A stretch of DNA of 64,000 nucleotides, taken from the NCBI GenBank assembly GCA_031430435.1, contig JANPBM010000110.1, positions 181,510-245,509 of the forward strand, in the 5' to 3' direction. Shown here one piece after another: positions 25,922-34,314 of the stretch; within the stretch, counting starts at the first letter, position 1; the number at the start of each line of letters is the position of its first letter. The notes under the pieces were generated by a model. The model saw nothing but the letters and a program-made list of their open reading frames with translations, ran no database searches and was not told where the DNA came from. Position numbers and translations under genes: made by a program. This DNA comes from JANNVK01 sp031430435 (GTDB lineage: Bacteria > Acidobacteriota > Blastocatellia > Pyrinomonadales > Pyrinomonadaceae).

Positions 25922-27085
25922 ATGAAATTCAACGAAATAAAAAATATCGAAGAATCAACCCAAGTTGCGACTTACGCGAAGATGAATATCTCGGTCGAAC
26001 GTGGCAAAGGCAGTTGGATTTGGACGAGCGAAGGCGAAAAATATCTAGATTTGTATGGCGGACACGCCGTTTGCGGAACCGGTCACGCGCATCCGCACGT
26101 TGTTCAAGCGATTAGAAATCAAGCCGATAAAGTGTTATTTTACAGTAATTTAGTTTATTCGGAAGTTCGCGCGAAAGCGTCGCAAAAGCTCGTTTCGATT
26201 GCTCCGAATTCGATTACGAAAGCCTTTTTCTGCAATTCGGGAACTGAGGCAAACGAAAACGCGATGCGAATGGCGAGATTTGCCACCAAACGCGAAAAAG
26301 TCATCACCTTCACGGGCGGTTTTCACGGCAGAACGGCGGACGCAATTTCCGCCACGTTTTTGGGCAAATACCGCGAAATCGGCAAACCGAATGTTCCGCA
26401 TCACGTCTGTGCGGAATTCGGAAACTTGGAAAGTGTCCAAGTATTAGCCGACAACGAAACTGCGGCGATAATGCTTGAGCCGATTCAGTCAATGTTCGGT
26501 TGCCGCGAAGCGCCGCCCGAATTTTTTGTCGGATTACGCGAAATCTGTAACGAACACGGCATCGTTTTAATTTTCGACGAAGTGCAAACCGGCATCGGAC
26601 GCACCGGAAATTGGTTTTTCAGCGGTTCAGATTTGGCGGGAAACGTCGAAGCGGATATTATTACATCTGCGAAAAGTTTGGGAAGCGGAATTCCGGTCGG
26701 AGCGTGTTTGGTCAATAGTTGCATCGCCGAAGTTATCAAAACAAACGATTTAGGCACAACTTTCGGTGGCGGAATGTTGGCAATGTCCGCAGTTTTAGCC
26801 ACGCTTGAAGCAATCGAAACCGACGAGATGATTGCGAACGCCAAACGAATTGAAATTTATTTGCGAGAGCGTTTGGAAGAAGTCGAAGAAGTTGTTGCGG
26901 TTCACGGCAAAGGTTGTTTGATTGGCATTGAATTTGCTTCGGAGGCAAAAGTATTTCACGCTAAGTTGTTGGAACATAAGATAATTACGGGAACTTCGAG
27001 CGTGCCTAATGTTTTAAGATTGCTTCCGCCGTTGTGCGTAAAAGAGGAAGAAATTGATTTGTTGGTTGAAATTCTCAGAAAATAA
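25922..27085 (+). CDS. argD: Class III aminotransferase, acetylornithine/N-acylornithine aminotransferase
   Basis: 387 residues. The family motifs are present: GGHAVCGTGHAHPHVV, the EPIQSMFG segment, LIFDEVQTGIGRTG before the cofactor, and SAKSLGSGIPVGA with the pyridoxal-phosphate lysine. The enzyme moves an amino group to N-acylglutamate semialdehyde in arginine biosynthesis. It is the first gene of a three-gene cluster with the DMT exporter (25 bp) and the N-acylornithine carbamoyltransferase, so the substrate may be an N-acyl (acetyl or succinyl) form. Confidence 0.88.
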   Translation: MKFNEIKNIEESTQVATYAKMNISVERGKGSWIWTSEGEKYLDLYGGHAVCGTGHAHPHVVQAIRNQADKVLFYSNLVYSEVRAKASQKLVSIAPNSITKAFFCNSGTEANENAMRMARFATKREKVITFTGGFHGRTADAISATFLGKYREIGKPNVPHHVCAEFGNLESVQVLADNETAAIMLEPIQSMFGCREAPPEFFVGLREICNEHGIVLIFDEVQTGIGRTGNWFFSGSDLAGNVEADIITSAKSLGSGIPVGACLVNSCIAEVIKTNDLGTTFGGGMLAMSAVLATLEAIETDEMIANAKRIEIYLRERLEEVEEVVAVHGKGCLIGIEFASEAKVFHAKLLEHKIITGTSSVPNVLRLLPPLCVKEEEIDLLVEILRK

Positions 27086-27110
27086 CACCGGCGAAAAATT
27101 CATCTAAATC

Positions 27111-28172
27111 ATGGAAAAATCGACAGATTCAAAATGGACAGGCATTATCTACGCATTTTTAGCGGCAGGATTATTCGGGGCAAGCACGCCTTTTGCCAAG
27201 TTGCTTTTGGGGCAAACTTCGCCTGTTTTGCTTGCCGCTTTGCTTTATTTGGGTTCGGGCATCGGTCTGTCTTTTTGGTTGCTAATCTCATGGAAAACAA
27301 AGAAAAAATCAACCGAAGCGAGTTTGAAAAAAGAAGATATTCCGTGGCTGGCAGGAGCGATTTTTACGGGCGGAATTGTTGCTCCGATTATGCTTTTATT
27401 CGGTCTGAATCTGACACCTGCTTCGACCGCTTCGCTGTTGCTGAATCTTGAAGGAGTTTTGACGGCAGTTTTGGCGTGGTTTGTTTTCAAAGAAAATTTT
27501 GACAGGCGAATTGCTTTCGGAATGCTTTTTATTGTTGCGGGCGGGATTATTTTGTCGTGGGAAGGAAAGCCTGAAATCGGTCTGCCGTGGGGTGCATTGT
27601 TAATTGCGGGAGCGTGCTTGATGTGGGCAGTTGACAACAATCTGACGAGAAAAGTTTCGGCGGTTAATCCGTTGCAAATTGCTGCGTTAAAAGGAGTTTG
27701 TGCCGGAATTGTCAATCTGATTATCGCCTTGATAATCGGTGTAAAATTTCCCGACGGATTTTCAATCGTCTCTGCGGGATTTGTCGGATTGATTGGTTAC
27801 GGCATCAGTTTATCGTTTTTCGTGCTGGCTCTCAGATATCTCGGCACAGCCCGCACAGGAGCGTATTTTTCGCTCGCACCGTTTGTCGGAGCCATTGTTT
27901 CTATAATAGTTTTGCGTGATTCATTGTCCGTTGCGTTCATTTCCGCCGCCGTTTTAATGATGATCGGAGTTTATCTGCATCTGACGGAAAAACACGAACA
28001 CGATCATATTCATTCACTTTTGGAACACGATCATCGGCACATCCACGACGAACATCACCGCCACGACCACCAAATTGAATTTTCGTCCGATAAACCGCAT
28101 AATCATTTGCATAAACACGAGGAAACGAATCACGAACACGATCATTTTCCTGATATTCATCATCAGCATTAA
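27111..28172 (+). CDS. DMT/EamA-family transporter with histidine-rich C-terminal tail
   Basis: 353 residues. Ten hydrophobic segments form two EamA repeats (GLFGASTPFAKLLLGQTSPV, then SFFVLALRYLGTARTGAY). The final 60 residues form a soluble tail with about 22 histidines arranged as HxHxH, EHDH and HRH runs, likely binding Zn, Ni or Co. DMT proteins of this kind export small molecules or metals; His tails of this style are also found in other EamA members. It sits between argD and argF' with 25 and 5 bp gaps, so it is expressed with them, though a link to arginine biosynthesis is not evident. Confidence 0.85.
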   Translation: MEKSTDSKWTGIIYAFLAAGLFGASTPFAKLLLGQTSPVLLAALLYLGSGIGLSFWLLISWKTKKKSTEASLKKEDIPWLAGAIFTGGIVAPIMLLFGLNLTPASTASLLLNLEGVLTAVLAWFVFKENFDRRIAFGMLFIVAGGIILSWEGKPEIGLPWGALLIAGACLMWAVDNNLTRKVSAVNPLQIAALKGVCAGIVNLIIALIIGVKFPDGFSIVSAGFVGLIGYGISLSFFVLALRYLGTARTGAYFSLAPFVGAIVSIIVLRDSLSVAFISAAVLMMIGVYLHLTEKHEHDHIHSLLEHDHRHIHDEHHRHDHQIEFSSDKPHNHLHKHEETNHEHDHFPDIHHQH

Positions 28173-28177
28173 AGACA

Positions 28178-29179
28178 ATGGCAAATAATTTCCTAAAAAC
28201 ATCCGCCCTTTCCCGCGTTGAAATCGAATCGCTTTTCGATTTGGCGTTAAAATACAAAAATAATCAAATCTCCGATAAACCTTTGTCGGGAAAATCCGTT
28301 GCACTTGTGTTTTTTAATCCGAGTTTGCGAACTCGTGCTTCGATGCAGGTTGGCATTTACGAACTTGGCGGAAATGTCGTTATTCTTGAACCCGGCGGAA
28401 CTTCGTGGACGTTGGAACATCGTGAAAATGTCGTGATGGACGGTAATAAAACCGAGCATTTGAAAGAGTTTGTGCAGGTTTTGGAACGCTACGTTTCGGC
28501 AATCGGCGTACGAACTTTTGCATCGTTGGAAGATTGGAATTTGGATAGAACCGAACCGATTTTGTCTGCATTTGAACGATATGCGACGAAGCCGATTATC
28601 AATCTTGAATCAGCGATGCACCATCCTTGTCAGTCGTTGGCGGATATGCTGACGATACGCGAAAAGTTGGGCGATAAACCGAAAAAGGTTTTACTGACTT
28701 GGGCATGGCATCCGAAACCTTTGCCGATGGCTGTCCCGAATTCATTTGCACTTGCCGCCGCGCAAATGGGGCATAAACTGACAATCGCACATCCGAAAGG
28801 TTATGAATTGGACGAAGAATTGATGAGCGAGATCGAGCGACAAGCGGCAGAAACGGGCGGCAGTTTGCAAATTACAAACGATGTTTATTCCGCGTTCGAC
28901 GGCGTTGAAGTAGTTTATGCAAAGTCTTGGGGAAGCAAAAACTTTTATGGTGATACGAGTAAAGATATCGAGTTTCGTTCAAACCTCAGAGACGATTGGA
29001 TTGTTGACGATGCGAAAATGCAACGTGCGAACAACGCAATTTTTATGCACTGTTTGCCTGTTCGCCGCAATGTGATTGTTACCGATTCGGTCATCGATTC
29101 GCCAGATTCGGTCGTCATCGACGAAGCCGAAAATCGCTTGCACATCCAAAAAGCGATTATGGCAAAACTGCTGAAATGA
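28178..29179 (+). CDS. N-acylornithine carbamoyltransferase (acetyl or succinyl type)
   Basis: 333 residues. Carbamoyl-phosphate binding SLRTR (49-53), HPCQSLADML and the family-specific C-terminal HCLPVRRNV plus DEAENRLHIQKAIMAKLL are present. WAWHPKPLPMAVPNS replaces the normal ornithine-transcarbamylase segment, as in the N-acetyl/N-succinylornithine enzymes that make acylated citrulline. The acyl-specificity position (Glu92 in the Xanthomonas acetyl enzyme, Pro90 in the Bacteroides succinyl enzyme, by my memory) aligns here with T92 in GNKTEHLKE, so the acetyl-specific Glu is absent. The substrate could therefore be succinylornithine. It follows the DMT gene by 5 bp. Confidence 0.85.
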   Translation: MANNFLKTSALSRVEIESLFDLALKYKNNQISDKPLSGKSVALVFFNPSLRTRASMQVGIYELGGNVVILEPGGTSWTLEHRENVVMDGNKTEHLKEFVQVLERYVSAIGVRTFASLEDWNLDRTEPILSAFERYATKPIINLESAMHHPCQSLADMLTIREKLGDKPKKVLLTWAWHPKPLPMAVPNSFALAAAQMGHKLTIAHPKGYELDEELMSEIERQAAETGGSLQITNDVYSAFDGVEVVYAKSWGSKNFYGDTSKDIEFRSNLRDDWIVDDAKMQRANNAIFMHCLPVRRNVIVTDSVIDSPDSVVIDEAENRLHIQKAIMAKLLK

Positions 29180-29188
29180 CCAAGTTCT

Positions 29189-30181
29189 TTACTCGGTCAA
29201 GAATTTCTGCGTAATTTCGTCATCAGCCGTAAGTCGTTTATATTCATCTTCAAGTTCGTCGAACGATTCGCTGAAATCAGTCAATTTCGCTTGCAGATTA
29301 AATGTTTCGGTCGCGTGGGCGAGTTCTTCGGCGTGTAAAATAGTACCGATTTCATTGGTCGGCTGAACGTCTTTCAACGCAAACAACGCTTGTTTGCTTA
29401 ATAAGGCTTCCCACAATTTTTCACAACTTTGCGAAGTTTCGTCAAGGTTTTTAAGAAAATCTGCTCGTTCAATCTCAACTTTTTTCGGAAAACTGTCGCT
29501 GATGCTTTCTCGAATTTTGCCGACCTCACGAATTGTTTGTTCGCCGGTCAGAATTCCCTCTTCAATCCGAAATTCATCTAACCGATGCAAATACAAAAAA
29601 TACGGCGACATATTGTTCTGTAAGCGAACAAGTTTAATTTTGTAGTTTTGTAATTCATAACGTGAAAGTTGGGAAACTACAATTTCATTGGCAGAAATCA
29701 ACTTCGTGCGGACATCCGAAAGAGTTTTTTTCGAGCTTTCACCAATTCGTTGAAGAATGTTTTCAATTTGGTTTGCCCTTTGTTCCAAAGTTTTAATTCT
29801 CTTCAAAACTATTTTTTCCTGAGTACTTAAGCATTTTGTTGTCTTTTCTCTTGATATGTTTTCTACAATCAAAAACTTCTTGAGCCAAAAAGAGAGAGAA
29901 AATGATGTTAAAGCCCCTAAAATTAACGCAAAAAAATAGATATACCATTGAAAGTAAAAAACACTAAAAAAACTAAAATCGGATAGAATCATCAAAACAC
30001 AAAACGCTACAAAGACAGAAAATACAACTCTGAAATCCATAGAGCGTAACAAACTCAATAACCGGATATACTTTTGTGGTTTCAAATCATAGTTTTTTGT
30101 TGGTTCAAATCCACCGCAATTCGGGCAAAATTCGTCATTTTGCCTAACATAAAAACCGCATTGAACACATTTAGAGAGCAT
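29189..30181 (-). CDS. Zinc-ribbon membrane protein with coiled coil
   Basis: 330 residues. The N-terminus carries a zinc ribbon with C5, C8, C19 and C22 (CVQCGF, CPNCGG), followed by two close membrane helices (about 50-98) and a long soluble part with coiled-coil character (KIVLKRIKTLEQRANQIENI). No family was recognised. It follows trpA by 28 bp on the same strand, so it may share its transcript, with no clear functional link. Convergent with the carbamoyltransferase. Confidence 0.7.
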   Translation of the reverse strand: MLSKCVQCGFYVRQNDEFCPNCGGFEPTKNYDLKPQKYIRLLSLLRSMDFRVVFSVFVAFCVLMILSDFSFFSVFYFQWYIYFFALILGALTSFSLSFWLKKFLIVENISREKTTKCLSTQEKIVLKRIKTLEQRANQIENILQRIGESSKKTLSDVRTKLISANEIVVSQLSRYELQNYKIKLVRLQNNMSPYFLYLHRLDEFRIEEGILTGEQTIREVGKIRESISDSFPKKVEIERADFLKNLDETSQSCEKLWEALLSKQALFALKDVQPTNEIGTILHAEELAHATETFNLQAKLTDFSESFDELEDEYKRLTADDEITQKFLTE

Positions 30182-30209
30182 AAAATTTGTAAGATTCTAT
30201 CATCAAATT

Positions 30210-30989
30210 CTATTTCGGCAGCAATTTTCCCGCAAAATCTTTTACTTTTGCAACTAAATCTTCATTTTCGCCAAATTTGGCAATTTCCCGCACGATTGCC
30301 GAGCCGACAACTGCCGCGTCGGCGTATTTCCACGTTTCAGCAACCTGTTCGGCGGTCGAAATTCCGAAACCGACGGCAATCGGCAAGCTCGAAAACTTCC
30401 GCATTCGCGTTACCAAAACTTCGGCTGATTGGCTGGTTGCGTCTCTCGCACCTGTTACGCCTGTGCGTGAAACGGCGTAAATGAAGCCGCTCGCACGTTC
30501 CGCCACCATTTTCAGGCGTTCGTCGCTTGATGTCGGTGCGATTAAAAAAATCATATCTAAACCGTGTTTTTTCAACAGATTAGAAAATTCTTCGGCTTCT
30601 TCGGGGACTAAATCCGTTACCAAAAAACCGTCAACACCCGCGTTTTTTGCGTCCGCACAAAGTTTTTCCAAACCGTATTGCAGCAAAGGATTAAAATAGC
30701 TGAACAAAATTATCGGCGTATTGGTTTGCGTGCGAACATCGCGGACGACATCAAAAATTTCGGCGATTCCGAAGTTATTTTTCAACGCACGTTCGGATGC
30801 TAATTGAATGACAACGCCGTCAGCCATCGGATCTGAAAAAGGCACGCCGAGTTCGATAACGGTCGCGTCCAATTCCGCTAACGCGAGGATTAACTCTTTT
30901 GTTTGCCGTAGATTAGGGTCGCCGGCGGAAATGAAAGGAATAAAACCTTTGCGATTTGCGAGTTGTGTAAATTTTTCTGCAATTCTCAT
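30210..30989 (-). CDS. trpA: Tryptophan synthase alpha chain
   Basis: 259 residues. The TIM-barrel motifs ELGVPFSDPMADGVVIQ (catalytic Glu and Asp), GFLVTDLVPEEAEEF and VSRTGVTGARD are all present with the C-terminal phosphate loop VGFGIST. The enzyme cleaves indole-glycerol phosphate to indole, normally passed to TrpB, which is not in this window. It is flanked upstream by a repeat element and downstream by a zinc-ribbon gene. Confidence 0.97.
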   Translation of the reverse strand: MRIAEKFTQLANRKGFIPFISAGDPNLRQTKELILALAELDATVIELGVPFSDPMADGVVIQLASERALKNNFGIAEIFDVVRDVRTQTNTPIILFSYFNPLLQYGLEKLCADAKNAGVDGFLVTDLVPEEAEEFSNLLKKHGLDMIFLIAPTSSDERLKMVAERASGFIYAVSRTGVTGARDATSQSAEVLVTRMRKFSSLPIAVGFGISTAEQVAETWKYADAAVVGSAIVREIAKFGENEDLVAKVKDFAGKLLPK

Positions 30990-31013
30990 TTTTGTATTTA
31001 TGAATTTCTGTTC

Positions 31014-31211
31014 TTATGAATTGCCACGCATCTTTAGTGCGTGGATTATTTTATGTCGTGAACGTGGGCTTGAGCCAAACTTATAAAAATTTTCTTAATC
31101 CGATTAGCTTTAGCTGAAGCAATAAGGATTTGTGGCTTTCCGGATATTCGGCTGAAGCCTTGCCTGCTTGCTTAAGTTTCCCACGCACTAAAGATGCGTG
31201 GCAATTCATAA
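31014..31211. mobile_element. MITE-like element with 31-bp perfect terminal inverted repeats
   Basis: Positions 31014-31044 are an exact reverse complement of 31181-31211. Each arm is itself a hairpin of the form CCACGCA-TCTTTAG-TGCGTGG. The interior, about 136 bp, contains GCTTTAGCTGAAGC and a CGGCTGAAGCC-like arm but no ORF. It sits between trpA and the GT39 gene. The layout is that of a non-autonomous element or REP-type cassette moved by a transposase encoded elsewhere. No target duplication was found. Confidence 0.7.
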
Positions 31212-31225
31212 AAAACTGCCTGAAA

Positions 31226-32758
31226 TTATTTTTTCTGCCCAACCGCAACAATCGCCAATTCACCGTTGTCGCCCAAGATATTTGACGTTACCGTTTCGTT
31301 TTCGGTCAGTTGATTTGCGTGTTCTTTCGGCACTAAAACCAACACCGGTTTTCCGTCTTTTTGCACCGATTCAATAATTTCGCCAATGCCTTCAAGCCGT
31401 TTCAACTTCCCTGTTTCATCGCGGATAAGTCGTTTATTCGCATAAAATTCCGCGTTGTGCGAAACGTTGTGAAGGTTGTAAACTTTGGCATCTTTGTAGC
31501 CGTTTGCGTCTGAGATTTCAAACAAGTATTTTACAGTTTCCTGCGAGGCAAAACCTTTCACGAAAAACAATAAAACAATAAAACAAGTCAAAATTGTTCC
31601 GCTTGAAAGTCCGAAAACAAGCCATTCGTTATATTCGTTATTTTGCACAAAACGCCGCAATCTGTCGCCGATTAAAATCATCGCGGGCGGAAGTGCGGGC
31701 AAAATGTAACCGGGCAACTTTGACCCCGAAAACATAAAGAAAAACAGCGGGAAAAGCATCCACGCGAAACAAAAATAACGGATAAAATCAATCGGCATTT
31801 GTGATTGACCGCTTCGCCAATTTCCGATGTTGATCAACGAAGCTCCGAGCCAAAAAACCCATGGAAAAGTCATCAACGGCAAAACCCACCAGAAGAAATA
31901 AAACGGCTGCGGATGCTGAAATTGGTTGGAGATATATCGGTTGAAGTGATGCTGAACAAAAAAATCATTGATGAACGTATCGCCGTGGGTAAGGTACATC
32001 GGCACATACCAAATACAAGCAGCAGCAAGACTTAGCGGAATTCCCCAGAACCACGAAAAGACAAAAAGTCGCGGCGGAAAGCGTAATTGGAAAAAATAAT
32101 AAGTAAAAACCACGCCGAACGGAATGACGATTCCAATCAAACCTTTTGCTAAAAGAGCAACGCCGATGAACACATAAAACAACGCCAAATAACCTAAATC
32201 GGTAGCGAAATACCCTTGAAAAACTTGATCGCGGTCGCTGTGCGGAGCGTAAAGTTCAAACGTAAAAAAGCAGATTAACGCCAACGTAACAGGCAAAGTT
32301 AGAATAATATCGAACGATGCTCCACGCGAAAATGCAATTAAGCCGATGCTTGTTGCCAACGCAATCGCCGAATATTTCGCCAAACCTTTGATGCTTTGCC
32401 CGTAATTCCCTTTTTTTGCCGAAAGTTGTTCTATTCTTCGGCACACGCGATAGACTCCGAAAATCGTTAAAAGACCAAATACTGCCGAGAAGATTCGGGC
32501 GGAAAACTCTGAAACTCCAAAAAATTTGTAGCCGAGAATTTGCAGCCAATAAAGCAAAACAGGTTTTTCAAACCAATTAAAACCTCCCAAAGTCGGCGTA
32601 ATCCAATCGTTTCGCTCAAACATTTCGCGGGCAATTTGGGCGTAACGAGATTCATCGGGTCCGAGCAACGGCACAAAATTCAGTCCGAAAAGATAAAGAC
32701 CGATAAATCCGACTACAACGACTAGCCACAACGCCTTTGGAAAGTTAGAATTTCTCAT
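31226..32758 (-). CDS. GT39/ArnT-type membrane glycosyltransferase
   Basis: 510 residues with about 10-12 membrane spans. The N-terminal signature VPLLGPDESRYAQIAREMF (the D-E pair of the first loop) and WFEKPVLLYWLQ are typical of PMT/ArnT glycosyltransferases using polyprenyl-phosphate sugar donors. The C-terminal 150 residues are soluble and carry VLVLVPKEHANQLTENE. The acceptor cannot be stated; lipid A or a cell-surface polymer is possible. Upstream of trpA, with the MITE-like element between. Confidence 0.88.
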   Translation of the reverse strand: MRNSNFPKALWLVVVVGFIGLYLFGLNFVPLLGPDESRYAQIAREMFERNDWITPTLGGFNWFEKPVLLYWLQILGYKFFGVSEFSARIFSAVFGLLTIFGVYRVCRRIEQLSAKKGNYGQSIKGLAKYSAIALATSIGLIAFSRGASFDIILTLPVTLALICFFTFELYAPHSDRDQVFQGYFATDLGYLALFYVFIGVALLAKGLIGIVIPFGVVFTYYFFQLRFPPRLFVFSWFWGIPLSLAAACIWYVPMYLTHGDTFINDFFVQHHFNRYISNQFQHPQPFYFFWWVLPLMTFPWVFWLGASLINIGNWRSGQSQMPIDFIRYFCFAWMLFPLFFFMFSGSKLPGYILPALPPAMILIGDRLRRFVQNNEYNEWLVFGLSSGTILTCFIVLLFFVKGFASQETVKYLFEISDANGYKDAKVYNLHNVSHNAEFYANKRLIRDETGKLKRLEGIGEIIESVQKDGKPVLVLVPKEHANQLTENETVTSNILGDNGELAIVAVGQKK

Positions 32759-32823
32759 ATAAGTTCAGTTAAATTTTAACGCAAAGACGCTGAGACACGA
32801 AAAGTAAAAAGCAAAAATCTAAA

Positions 32824-33792
32824 ATGAAGAAATTAAAAACCGCAGTAATCGGAGTCGGAAGTTTGGGCAAGCATCACGCACGCAATCACGCGGCGTTTGC
32901 GAGTGAAGATCGTACGGAATTTGTCGGCGTTGTTGATGTTGACGCGGAAAACGCAAAAACCGTCGCGGCTGAATACGGTTGCGAATTTTCGACTGATTGG
33001 CGTGATTTTCTCGATAAAGTTGACGTTGTTTCAATCGTTACGCCGACCGAAACGCATTGCGAAATCGCGTGTGCTTTTTTGGAAAAAGGCGTGAACGTGT
33101 TGGTCGAAAAACCGATTTGCCGAACGCTCGAAGAAGCCGATTTGATGATTGCGGCGGCAGAAAAATCGGGTGCAAAACTAATGGTCGGACATCTTGAAAG
33201 ATACAATCCGGCGATGGTTGCGTTGCGTCCGCACGTCAATAATCCACTTTATTTTGAGATTCACCGCGTTTCGCCGTTTCCGATGCGGTCGCTTGATGTT
33301 GATGTGGTGTTAGACGTAATGATTCACGATTTGGACGCGATTCAGTGGCTTGTCGGCGAAGATACGAAGGTGTTGGCGATTCACGCCGTCGGCATAAATG
33401 TCGTAACCGATAAAGTTGACGCGGCAAACGCCCGAATCGAGTTTGAAAACGGTGCGGTCGCCAACATCACCGCTTCGAGAATCGGCACGGAAAAAATCCG
33501 CAAAACTCGGTTTTATCAAACAAATTCGTACGTTGTTTTAGATTACGGAACAAAATTTTCGTCAATCACAAGTTTGAACCCCGAAGCCGCGCATCCATTG
33601 CTCGGAATCAACATTAACCGTCTTGAAATCAATGACATAGAACCGCTTCGTGCCGAACTCTCGGCGTTTTTAGATTGTATAGAAAACGATGAAATTCCGC
33701 CGATTACCGCACAAGACGGCAGACGCGCGTTGGCGTTGGCAATCGGAGTTTTAGAGCGAATCGACGAGCATCGAAAACGTGTAAATGTATGA
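32824..33792 (+). CDS. Gfo/Idh/MocA-family oxidoreductase
   Basis: 322 residues. A Rossmann NAD(P) motif (VIGVGSLGKHHARNH, residues 9-23) and the catalytic EKP motif (LVEKPICRTLEEAD) are present, followed by the C-terminal domain with DVMIHDLDAIQWLVG. The substrate is usually a sugar or sugar derivative. Divergent from the GT39 gene about 65 bp away, which suggests a role in surface sugar metabolism, but the substrate is open. Confidence 0.88.
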   Translation: MKKLKTAVIGVGSLGKHHARNHAAFASEDRTEFVGVVDVDAENAKTVAAEYGCEFSTDWRDFLDKVDVVSIVTPTETHCEIACAFLEKGVNVLVEKPICRTLEEADLMIAAAEKSGAKLMVGHLERYNPAMVALRPHVNNPLYFEIHRVSPFPMRSLDVDVVLDVMIHDLDAIQWLVGEDTKVLAIHAVGINVVTDKVDAANARIEFENGAVANITASRIGTEKIRKTRFYQTNSYVVLDYGTKFSSITSLNPEAAHPLLGININRLEINDIEPLRAELSAFLDCIENDEIPPITAQDGRRALALAIGVLERIDEHRKRVNV

Positions 33793-33874
33793 TAAACCGC
33801 GAATTTTCAAACTATAAGAATCCCCGTAAATAATAAGCCGAAGTTGCGGAGAATCTGATAGTAAAAATGTAAAA

Positions 33875-34300
33875 CTAGGTGATTAGTTTTTGATAAATGC
33901 AATAAAAGTAAAGTGTTAAATTGAATTTTGTATAACTTTCAAATTTCCTGTTCGCCAAAATCACCGTCCCAAGATAAAACATCTGTGAAATCTTTTTAAA
34001 TTTCCATTTGATTAAATCTCGGTGTTCGATTTTTTTGAACCAAAAATTTATAATTGTGGTTGGTTGCGGCGGCGTATACTTTTTCTTCTCATTTAAATCA
34101 TATTGCCACGCATAAATGATTATTTTTTCTGCGGTCTCTAAGATTTCTCTGTTAAATTCAACAGGCTATTCAATTTCAGCTAACCGACATTCATAAGGTC
34201 TTTTTCCCGTGACTAAATAAATGCCGTTGCCAGGCTCTTTATCTTCCAAAAATTCATCAAAAGTGTATGTATCAAACCAATTCAAAATAATTGTTTTCAT
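33875..34300 (-). pseudogene. Disrupted conserved gene with internal TAG
   Basis: From an ATG at 34300 (ribosome site AAAGGA) the frame reads 44 codons, EFLEDKEPGNGIYLVTGKRP and YECRLAEIE, then a TAG (34166-34168), and continues in the same frame for 97 more codons to a stop at 33875-33877 (EILETAEKIIIYAWQYDLNE, PPQPTTIINFWFKKIEHRDL). Both halves look like protein rather than random DNA, and the join seems to lack a middle segment. I read it as a gene with an internal deletion and a stop. The family is not identified. This accounts for the 520-bp space before ychF. Confidence 0.55.
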
Positions 34301-34314
34301 TTAATCCTTTCCGC

